From: Procambarus clarkii | Taxonomy: Eukaryota; Arthropoda; Malacostraca; Decapoda; Cambaridae | Assembly: GCF_040958095.1 (NCBI RefSeq) | Contig: NC_091181.1 | Coordinates: 30,560,529 to 30,624,528, forward strand | Length of the DNA: 64,000 nucleotides | Direction: 5' to 3' | Part shown: in pieces, positions 38,601 to 50,600 of the stretch | Layout of the letters: each line of letters opens with the position of its first letter | Numbering within the stretch: the first letter of the stretch is position 1 | Made by a program: the position numbers and the translations under genes | Notes under the pieces: model-generated | Seen by the model: only the letters and a program-made list of their open reading frames with translations | Databases searched by the model: none | Told to the model about the DNA's origin: nothing

Positions 38601-41600
38601 CGTATACATACATATTGTACTTTCATATAATACATATTGTACTTTCGTACAATAGTCAATATTGACTCCTGAAGATGTATTAATATACGAAAGTACTTAA
38701 GGAAATTCCTGTTTCAATTTTCCTCCGTGGTCTGACACTGTCATATATTATATATAAAATAAATTGGATAAATTTAGATTCAGTAAACTCCCTGATTAAA
38801 TACTAGTTTGGGCTCGCTCAATTGTTTCAAGCGAAGGTTATACAATATATAAACGAGATTGGGTGGATATAAATAGGAACTGCCACGTACAGGTCAATAG
38901 GTTTTCCAGTTTCCTTAATTGCTATATTCGAATATAACTGAAGGCGTCCTAGTATTTCCTCACTTTCATTAGCAAAATATATTCTATCAATAATGACCAA
39001 TTGTCTAGAGCCAATACTGGGTGTGGGTGCAACCCGTTCTCGCAAATTCGTAAAGTCAATATTGACTTATTAAATAAGTGCATAGGTGACATACTAAACA
39101 TAATAGATACCCTTAAAAAGCTTCATAGAAAACACCGACCTTACCTAACCTTGTTAGTATCTTAAGATAAGCATCTTATAGCTTCGTAATTACAATTGTT
39201 ACTTAACCTATTCAGGGTGTGGGGCGGAGGGGGGGGGGGGAGGGGGTCATAATAAACCCAGCGACATTTACCACAAAATAAAAATGTTGAATACCCAAGT
39301 GTTAAATCTTCCGTCACTTTTACCTGTACATTAAGACGCACCTGTCTATTATAATGTCCTGGTGCCCCTCGTTACCCTACAGGTAAACAGACAAGCCCAG
39401 CCTTACCACCCAAGTACACAAGCGCGCGCGCTCTCTCTCTCTCAATCAGTTAGTTTAGTTCATTTATTATGCACCCCATACCCATCTTGTGGGCGGTAGT
39501 GGAAAGGGTTACAGAGGCACATAATGGGGCTCAGGGACTGAACCCCACAATTCATTGTGCTAAGCAAGTTACAATCTCTCAATCAAGTCAATTAAAACAC
39601 ATCTTTCTTCATAATCAAAATGTAGGTAATCTCGGAGAAAAGAACTTGATAGTTTTTTAATATTTATTTCTTTATATGACGATTTGATTTGATGATTTGT
39701 TACCGCCGGAGGCAGCTAGTTTATTGTGCACCCCATACCCATCCTGTGAGCGGTAGCGCAAAAAAGCATGACAGAGGGCGCAACAGGTCGATATGACGAC
39801 GTTCCTTAAATACCGAAAAACCATTAAAAGGCGCCTGTGTAAACAAACTTTAACGCACCGTTGTATCCTGGGAACAGCAAGCACTGTGTACATGTATAAT
39901 GTGGCGACAGGGTGCCACTAGAGGTGCCATGAAGACAAACACAGCCATAACTACACCCATAACAAGGGCCTGACCCCAAAAATAAAGGTTTCCCTCAGAG
40001 TCGCATTCCGCCCCACCCACCCGGTGACGTCACCACCGCCAACCCGCCAACTCATATCTAAAATTATATTTCCACGGCACTATAAGCCCCCCGGGGGGGG
40101 GGGGGAGGTAGGGAGGTATGTTTTATTTGCCGCGAGCCAGCGCGAGGGAGGCGATGGGCGCCTGCGTGTCAAACCTCCAACAGCCAACCAAAAGAGCCTC
40201 CCAGCTATTCCTCAGTTATTTATATCATTGAGCGCCTAGCAAGGCTAAACGCGACGACATGGGAAGCTTAAACAAAGACTATTGGAGAGACAATCGAGCC
40301 TAATAATGGTGGGGGGTGTTCGTAAGACTTGGCACACACCGCTCCACATGCCACCCCTCAGCAAAGGGCTGAAAAGACTAAAATTATTTCATGGCAAATA
40401 TAATAATAATAAAGTGCGCACGTAAGATAGGAAAGTTGTGTGGCAAAGGAAGATACGACACACCGGTAAGTGCCAACATCCGAGAGATCAACATATTAAA
40501 CAGCTAGAAGAGATTAAGTGGTTTCGGGGACGGAAATAAGATAATTTGTATGGTATTACAAGAACTGAACGTGAATTGTTGTGTTGTGTAGAGTGAGGCC
40601 ATGCAGACAGTGCAGCCTAGTGTTACACTCTTGTTACACAGAGTGAGGCTGTGTAACACACTCAAGTCACGCACTCTGGAACACCAACACCACCGCCGTA
40701 CAGGACCGAGAGCCTAACGGAGTTTACAAGGCCACGCTTCAACTCATGGATCCCGCCTGTCTAATGCAATAACTCAATCCTTTGATGACCAGACCACACA
40801 CTAGAATGTGAAGGGACGACGACGTTTCGGTCCGTCCTGGACCATTCTCAAGTCGATTGTGAATGGTCTTGAGAATCGACTTGAGAATGGTCCAGGACGG
40901 ACCGAAACGACGTCGTCCCTTCACGTTCTAGTGTGTGGTCTGGTCATCATACTTTAGCTACGTTATTGTGACTCATCGCCTGCAACTCAATCCTTTATTC
41001 TTACGTCATATCTATTTTCAAAAGTATGAATAGTCGCTGTCTCTAGTACTTACACGTGTACTTGGCTACTGGTGCCTCCTGGCAGTACACCGATGTGTTA
41101 CAGCCCAGCTCTAAGGCTCACCCGCGTGTCCGGCCACCAGACAGGTCTTAATATTACCTACTGTTCAAAATAAATTTGATATGATTAGATTATGTCCAGT
41201 CTGTTTGATGTCCAAACCACATTTCAGAAAATGAAGAGACGGCGACGTTTCGATCCGTCCTAGACTATTATCAACCTATTTCTCCTCTCTACTAGTGACA
41301 CTGGGTTAGGTCCTCAGTTCTTATATTAATAGTTGTAGACTTGTGTGTTCTCAAGGGAGACATCTCCCGTCACGCAGGGTGCAGTCGCACCTCCACAGAT
41401 CTCCAGTATCAGCTCTTGATACTGGTAATGGCTCAAAAGGGCCACCACTTACGGGCTATTCATGCCCGTGCCACCTCTTGGATGGCTTAATCTTTATCAA
41501 TCAATCTGTGTGTTCTCGGTCATGGTAGTAACATTTTTAAGGTGGGGTGCCACGCTGGTGCTTATTACTCCAGTACTGGCCGGACAACTGCTGTATATGG

Positions 41601-44600
41601 CATTCAGAAAGTGTTAATTTTCTTGGAGATTAGTGAGGTGTGGCGTTGGCCTAGCACCCCACACCTGTGCACCTGTTCTGCTACACCTGTGCGCCTATCT
41701 CGCTACACCTGTGTCACTCAGCCCCTGGACAAGACCCACTATCAAACTGGTATACAGTACACTGTATATACCCTATAGCCTAGTAGGGATTTAAGTGTGC
41801 CACCTGTAGACTTGATATGCATCTAGGCTTAAGTGGACGACACAGATTATATATTTAATTACTAGGTTTCTGGTGCACATTACCCATTTGCTCCTACAGA
41901 TTGGAACTGGGATTTTGGCTGGCACCTGGGTGTATAATTCATAATTCTCAGTTTACTTTATAAATCTTTAATTGCTTTAATGACCTGCTAAATATCATTT
42001 CCTTCTATATCTGAACAGGAGGAAGTTGCATATATTTTATTCAGTGTACACTGAACTGGGGGCCAGAGCCGGAATGAGAGATTAACATTGCCTCAGGCTA
42101 ACAGTTCCATAACTCTGACTTATTGCTGGAATGACTTTGTAAGAATCCCCTGAAGCAGATTATACTGCGTGGGGGTGGGGTGGGGGGTATGTATGCTTGT
42201 ATGTACTGTGTGAGATATAGATATTATATATATATATATATATAATATATATATATACCATTGTCAGCCACACAATTCCCGTTGTTGGGGGACAGGAAGC
42301 CTGTGTTTATATATAAATTAGGCTTGAATCATTGAATCAAGGTGCCCGCTGGGGTCGACCTATACTGATCTTCCAAAGGATATAATCTCCCTTCCCCTAA
42401 CTCCCGGGTACCTATTACTGCTGAGTGAACAGAAGCATTAGATGAAACAAAACGTGCCCAATCATTTCTGTCCCGCTCGGAAACCGAACCCGGGATCCCT
42501 GCTTGAAAGTCGAGACGACGCCGACTGGCTCATCAGCTCCTGCACCCAATGGGGAGGTTGTCCACCCGCGGTCCACTGTACCACGCTACTGGAAAAGTCA
42601 CCCAGAGCAAAGGCTATTCTTGTAGTTATACCAGAAATGAGCCAAAATAGCAGCCGTGGGTGGAAACGTTAGTCATCCGTCTTGTCCGCAGTCCGCGGAG
42701 ACAAATAAACAGGTTACGCATGAAAAAGAGAAACTTAGTCACGTTTTCTATGAATTGTGACAAGGGTAACTGAAGTGTTGGCAGTGATGCCACCTGGGCC
42801 ACACAACAATTTTAAGGTACATCTTGATCTTCCCCTCCAACCTGCCCTCGTACACGTATACGTACGTATGTACATACATACGTACGTACGTACACATACA
42901 CCCGAGAGCAGCAGACAATTAGGTGAGTACACACACAAAGGTGGAAACCGAGTACCCAGATGAGCCACAGGGACGTTAAAAAGAACTTTTTCGTGTCAGA
43001 GTAGTTAAATTAACGGACGGAATGCATTAGGCAGTGATGTGGTGGAAGCTGACTCCATACACAGTTTTAAATGTAGATATGATAGAGCCCAGTAGGCTCA
43101 GGAATCTGTACACCAGTTGATTGACGGTTGAGAGGCGGGACCAAAGAGCCAAAGCTCAACCCCCGCAAGCACAAAAAAGGGGAGTACAAATAGGTGAGTA
43201 CACACACACACACACACACTGTGTACACCAGTAGTAAGATGTGTCCGAGATATTTAATGTCATCGAGATATTCAATACATATTTATGTGAGTAGATTTAT
43301 ATAAAATCAAAATACAGAAACAGAGGAATGTGGAGCCTGATCCACACTTAGAACCGTCTGGCACAACCTCAAATTCCCAAGTGTTAAAGCAGCATCAACT
43401 ATGCCATTGCACAAGTTTTTAATACTGCCACTTATTTAATTGCATACTCAATTACATACATTTGTTGCAATTAAGAGATGAAATCGGAAAACGAGTTTGT
43501 AGTTACTGTAGTTAATAAAATCCTATTGTTGAGGAGACAGGTCTTTAACAAACCAGAAAGTCCCAGGGGAAAATAAATTTAAATACAAAAGGTTACACAC
43601 AGAAATCACAATAACGTGATGCATCAAATGAACAAAATGAAAGTGATGCATCTTTTACCATGTCGTAGCTCAGTCGATTAAGGCAGCGTCTGGGATGCTC
43701 CCGGACGCAGGTTCGAATCCTCGTCACGGCCTTTGTGGATTTGTTCATTTACAAAAGGTTCGTGGTGGTGAAAAGGTTGGGAAGTACTGGTATATTGCCC
43801 AGTCAATACCGGCCCTTACAGGACTAGATGTTTAACATTATCAACCAGCTGACACTGGGAGTATTACCTGGAGTGTGGACTACGATCCAATACGAACAAA
43901 TTACACGTTAGTGTGATCTCTGTGTGTGTGGTGTGTTACGATCCAATACCTTTGGGGTTGAAAGCATAAGCCGCTAACGACAGGCGTCCCCGTACCAACA
44001 ATAGGCACCGGGGGAGAGATCTAATATAGGGGGCGGGAGAGGTCCAATATAGGGGGCGGGAGAGGTCCAATATAGGGGGCGGGCGGGGCACATGGGGGCG
44101 TGCAAGGTACGCCAGGGAGGGGGGGGGGGAAGGGTGACAAGCCTTCAAGGTCTGATCATCACACGTGGTCACACGCCAACACCACCATCTGGGCTAATGT
44201 TTACATCATGTCACTGGTTATTTTCACCACTCTGACTCCCAGCTATCATATAGCCGCCTCAAGAAACTCATCTACCCGTCAAATGTTGGACACTGTATTA
44301 AATTAGTATTCCTTTAAGTACGTTGAGGCCAAACAATTTCAACAAAATAGTGGGACACTTGCCGTAAAAGTGGTGATGGAGGAGAGGCAGCATGATGTGC
44401 GCGGGTGTGTGTACCGGGAGAACGCCAGCCAGCGTGTGCTGCAGACCGGCGTCTCGCCCTCCCTCCTTACTCACGCTCCCTTGACCCTAATGCCAGATAT
44501 AAACTACACACGCATGGGAAAACAAGTACATGACGCAGGTTCGAGTTACCGGTAGCCACATACCTGCAGGTTAATCGTGGACCGCCCCTCTCAGCTCCAT

Positions 44601-47600
44601 CAGATTCACTTTTACAACCCCGTCCAATCTCTGTATATCACCTATAACCCAAATAACGGTGGGTTATTACTCTGGCTGGATAGGTGAGAGCAAAGTATTT
44701 CCCGACGTTAGCCAGCCCACGGGTACATTACAGTTTAATTATCAGACGGCGTGTAGAGATATAGCGTGAGTTGGTTTCTTGGGGATATATCCAGCAGTAG
44801 CATCAGTGGACCAGGGTATTTTAGGATATTACCAGACACCCGCGTCTCTCCCTCCTTCCCATCCCCCCAAGTAACTAGTCTGTGACCAGCCCAGAGTCAC
44901 CGGGTCAAGTATACTTCAGCACCACGACCCTTCACGAGTGTGTGAGGTACACACACACTGCACAATAATACTAGCTCTACATCCTACCTGGCTGGTTCAT
45001 CCTACCTACAAGAAGAGGCCTGGGGCTCTGTTTCACAAGGAAAGATCAACTCTTAATTTATATATTTAATTCATAGAAATTGTTGGTATTAAGTCATGAA
45101 CGGTGAAAATACCAATTATGTAATACGGTGCCTTTGAAGAAGCCTAAAGAACTATTTTTACTTGTTTATAGCGTCCTTCAGTTACGCGCTGATTCATTTT
45201 GCTAGGTGGTAGCTTACGTCCACCGTCCTGGTCCACCTCCCCTGCCAACTGGGACCTGAGGTCAGCTTTGTTCCCTTCCTACATGTCCTACCACCTTGTG
45301 CTCACCACTTACCCCAAGCACAGCACCTCCCTACTCTCGCCACTTACCCCAAGCACAGCACCTCCCTACTCTCGCCACTTACCCCAAGCACAGGACCTCC
45401 CTACTCTCGCCACTTACCCCAAGCACAGCACCTCCCTACTCTCGCCACTTACCCCAAGCACAGCACCTCCCTACTCTCGCCACTTACCCCAAGCACAGCA
45501 CCTCCCTACTCTCGCCACTTACCCCAAGCACAGCACCTCCCTACTCTCGCCACTTACCCCAAGCACAGCACCTCCCTACTCTCGCCACTTACCCCAAGCA
45601 CAACACCTCCCTACTCTCGCCACTTACCCCAAGCACAGCACCTCCCTACTCTCCCCACTTACCTGTTCAAAGCGTCATCTTAATATCATTTATACATCTT
45701 TTTTATACTTTACATTATTTTGCGTTAGTTTTACTTGTGGTTTAAAAACAAAATCCTCCATTTTTTGTTTAGCTCGGCCTCAGAAAACCAATTTTACCCT
45801 CTAGTACCGACATACTTGTACCTCAACACTCCACTACACCACCACACACGGCGCCCCCAGCAGCAGCTGAGCAGCAACAGCACCCTGCAACGTGAACTCT
45901 TCCCCCCCCCCCTCCACACACACTACTAAACACCATTTAATTACTGTAAAGGAGTATCTTGAGGTTATCTTGAGTAGTAGAGCTTTAGATATTACCCATT
46001 GACTAACCTAACATGTTCGCGTTTTCTTTGCTTGCGCAGCCCGTCCTGTCCTTCTGACTGTTCCCAACGTCACTAAACTGTTTTACTAAAGCCTAACTAA
46101 AGTATCCGAACCTAACCAATCCAACGACCCACTAAGAGAAAACGGGACCTCACGTTAATTCTGACAAAGTTGAGAGTAAAGTTTGGACATTTCTTGCCAT
46201 TCTTTTTCTCTTACAAAAATCCCCCCTAGTGTGTATTGGGGTTGCTGTATTCATAATGGCGTTCTTTTGATTTTAGTCACGTTGTTCCTTTAACATGAAA
46301 AGCTGGGCAGTCTTCGTTAAAACACGCCTCTTTGTTTAGTGAATTTTTACACAGCTCTGGGTGGAAATATTGGCAAATGTCAGAACATGTTCCTCTATTT
46401 AGTATATTTCTGCAGTTTCTTGGGGTGGTCATATTTGCACATTCCATTAGTTTTTCTTGACAGCCCATAATTACACATCCTCTTGCATAATATCGGCAGG
46501 TTCCACGTTCATGCTTCGTGTGCTTATAATGGGTTATCTCCACTACACTCTGTGGTGGCTCTTTGTTGATACATGTAGGAGTGGAGCCTGCAGATTTCCG
46601 TTGTTGATCGTTAACTTCCTTTTGTGTTGGGTCTGTTAGTGTGTCTGAGTCTGTGCTCGCACTCTTCATTAGTACTCTTTACGACGGGATTTTCGTGTTG
46701 TAATCCACATACCTCTCCACGTACCTCTTCAGGTACGTGTCTCCACATACCTGAACTGTCTGTACTTTCCGTCTGAATTTCTCTGCAATTTCTGAGCATG
46801 CAATAACGAGGGACTTTCTATCTTCTTCATATTCTTCAAAAAATTTCCTATCTCCAGAATAGAAGCGATTGTCCTCATCGCAAATCCACACTATATTGAG
46901 CTACCACGTTACCAATACAAAGATTTTTTATCACATTTACCATTTGTTGGGTGTTATCTGTGTTTTCCGAGATGATGTAAGGCCCGAAGAACAAGGGGCA
47001 AAGTAACAATTCCCTGGCAAAAGTATTTGAGCAAATAAACGGAATAAGCAGCAGCTTATAGATGTTTGTCAGATGGCTCAGCTGTAATCTTAACTAGCCA
47101 ACTACAGGTAAGACAGATGAATGGTGCCTTGCGCTACAGGAGGGGGGGCGGGAGGGGCACATTATCCCATTATCTCGCACGTTTCACATGATACTAAAGA
47201 ATCCTAACTATGTTGTACCTTTATTAAGTTAATAGGGACTCTTTTGAGATAAAGTGTTGTGATAATTGTGGTGGCATGTCTCCGAGGCCCAGCAGCGGGC
47301 AGTCAGCCAAGAGCCGCCCCTACACACCACCGCTGGGAAGGACAAAGAAACCGGTGTGGCTGGGGGCAAGTATGACCAGGTGAGCGTGACTGTGGGGTGG
47401 GAGAGGCAGGTGGGTATTATGGGGTGGGAGAGACAAGGGGGTATTGTGGGAGGGGTGTGGGGCAGGGGGTACCCAGCAAGCAAGCAGGCAGGATGAGGCG
47501 AGGGATCAGGTGGGTCAGCCATGTGAAAGCAGGTGGTGGTGGTGTTGGCATGATCGGCCATCCACCTGGTAAGTGGGCCCGCCTCGCAGCCTCCCTGCCC

Positions 47601-50600
47601 TTGGTACTGGTGGCCGTGGTCTGTCTTGGTAGCCAACCCGTCCTCAGACCAAGTTCATTCCATCCAGCGGTCGACCCCAAAGACACATTCATCAATTTTA
47701 AACATTCTGTTCATTCAAAACGGGAGTTTTTTCAAATATAAATTATTATATATAAGCATGTTGTACATATTTAGGCATTGGTTAGATTAGGTGTTTAGGT
47801 TCTGTTGGCGATTATTTCTATTTGTAGCGCGTGGGTGAAGCATTTACACCGTTGTTCAAACAAAATTCGTCAATGAAGCACTTGTTTCGGAAGTCTTTAG
47901 TTGTGAGTCGTGTGTAAACCGTTTTTCATTCATAAACAAACTAGGGGGTTTGGCTTGGCGGGTGCATGGAATGGTCTTTGGCCTTTGTTTATGAGGACAC
48001 CTGTACTGCTGCAGCCCAGTACAGGTAAGGCAGTGTGTATGCTGCTCGGAGTCGTGGGAGCAGCCCAGCGTGGCTCGCTCACCCGGCTCAGGTGGAGGAG
48101 TCACCGTGTTGTGGTCCACTACGTCAACACTACTGGCCGCCCACACACACACCTTCCCCACCACGGTCGCCCACACCTTCCCCACCACGGCCGCTCACAC
48201 CGTCCCCACAATGGCCATACTCTCCATGCCTTGCTCTTATTCCCACAACTGCTGCAATGCTCTGCAATACACTGTGGGTGGTTCACCTCCACACAGTGGA
48301 CCCCGTCCACTCCAGAATTGTAGTGGACAGCACTCCAAGGGAGGAAGGGTCGTAGTCATACGAGCCGGGTTCGATTCCCGGCCGAGGCAGAAACAAATTG
48401 GCAGAGTTTCATTCGCCTGACGGGACTGTTCACCTAGCAATAAATAGGTACCTGGGAGTTAGACAGCTGCTACGGGCTGCATCATGGGGATGTGTGAGAG
48501 AGAAATGTATGTTGCGGGTATGATAGCTGAAACTTGACCCATCCTCCTGTTGACAGTACTTTAGTACCCACGAGCACGTCATACATGTACTGACGTAATG
48601 GATAATTAGATCGACTTTGGTACTATTTACTTTAGTGAGTCCGGAAAAAATGAAGCTAAAACCCGTACTTAAATATTTCTAGGCCTAGTATAGCACATGT
48701 TCTATATTAAGCCTAGGGTGGTCAGGTTTATTAGGAAGAAAAACCTTACCAGATTTTTCTAAAAATTAATGGTGCAAAAATTCTACTTTTTAATTGTCTG
48801 ATGTCAATACATGTACTATGGTCTACATCGGTACTAAAGTACCATGTAAAGAGGATTGGATGGGGAAAATAGGTCGGGAGTCTGTACATTTGACAACCGA
48901 CGGTTAGAAAGGCGGAGTCCAAGAACTAAGAGCTCGAGACACATCTCCCGTCACGCAGGGTGCAGTCGCACCTCCACAGATCTCCAGTATCATCTATTGA
49001 TACTGGTAATGGCTCAAAAGGGCCACCACTTACGGGCTATTCATGCCCGTGCCACCTTTTGGTTGGCTTAATCTTCATCAATCACTAAGAGCTCAGTCCG
49101 GCACACACAAATGGTAAGCAAGCACACTCCTACAGAACCATCCTGGCCCACACCAGCCAACCCAACACAGGTGTGTGAAGCACGTATTCGAAAGAGTGAC
49201 CAGGGGCCAGGTGTGGAGCACCTGGACAACTACCACAGGTGTTCTCAGTATGTTTAAACTGGGTGTTGGACAGCGAGCACATACTGGCCAACCTCCGCCC
49301 CTCTCTCTCTCACTAGTAGTAGTAGGCATCCATCATTTTCAGGATATTATGAGTTGCACTCATGGTTGTCGGTCTGGAGTGGCCTCTCCAGGGCGCAAAG
49401 CCAGGGTAAGTTGATACGGGGGAGAAGCTGTTACCCATGCAGCCGGTTTCCCCCCCCCCTCTCCATGGTGCCGAAAGTCTCCAATGGAAAGGCAAACGCC
49501 AATACGATTGGTTCCAGCGCCGTCGCAGGAACTGTCAGAACGAGGTTGAAGGCAACAACGAACTGCCCCCAGGGGGCTCCAGCTCCGGAGGTTACCTCGA
49601 AGTTGGTAAAAGAAGGCACAGGGACTCCAACCCCGAAGACCGCCATGATCGGGGCCGGAGAAGACCCCCCCCCCCACCCCAAAATTAACTGTAAACAAAA
49701 TGAAAGTGGATTTGTTTTTCTTGGGGGGGGGGGAGGGGGAGGGGGGGGAGGAATGCAAAAGTCCACATTTTGCACTTAGACCTCCAGTAACCAGGAGGGC
49801 CAAGGAGGCCTGGTCGGGGACCGGGCCGCAGGGACTGGAAGGTAACCGCAAGGTAACTATGGTTACTACCAGGATGACTGTGCGGTAACCAGGACGGGTA
49901 AAGACCAGACACCGGTGACCTGGAGCCCTGGCGGCAGGGACCGCTTACACCACCCACACAATGGCCACGCGAATTCCACAAGCAACTTTCAAACGAAATT
50001 ACAACGAGAAAAACCGTACCAATGAATTCCAATGTATTAATTGTGAAGATGGGAAGACGGGGCTAGAGAGCTAGTGCTCGACCGATATACAAGCACCTCC
50101 AGGCCAGCACATATAGGTGCGGCAGAGATGGTTCAAGTTTGGACTCCCGTTAGTTTAGGTAAAAAATATTACAAACGTTTTCCCAGAGTACACCTGCCAG
50201 ATACTTCTACTTATGCCAACTGAAAAGCCTTACATGGGCCTACCACACACACTTGTACTCTCACTGTGGACGAGTACATCATGGGCACTCGTCCACATCA
50301 ACGAAAACTGGTATTATTATTATTTTAATATTTATATTACAGTATATGGACAGAAGTGGAGAACAGTTTCAACCACATATAATAACGAAGGGCATTAAAA
50401 CTAATATTTTCCTTCACCATACTCTATATGCGAGAATCTCTACAAGTGATACAATCACGAATAATGCAAATTAAAAAATTGTGAGAGCTCTTACCTCTTC
50501 TAGGAGAGAGTCTATTGTAAGACAAGGTTCCACAAGGGTAACTCATCCTACAACGTAAGGTAACACTCCCCCTTCTCCTCGCTACCGTACGTAACACAAC

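Noticed and set aside
43655..43732. Functional tRNA gene
   Set aside because: Box B is perfect, but the acceptor and T stems are mismatched and the base before the anticodon position is not T. A tRNA-derived repeat is more likely.
45199..45804. Open frames of 149-201 residues on the + strand
   Set aside because: They come from the 35-bp minisatellite. The period is not a multiple of three, so the peptide cycles through all frames.
49354..49851. Overlapping frames of 114-163 residues on both strands
   Set aside because: Driven by C- and G-runs and by the LINE/SINE tail. No consistent motif.
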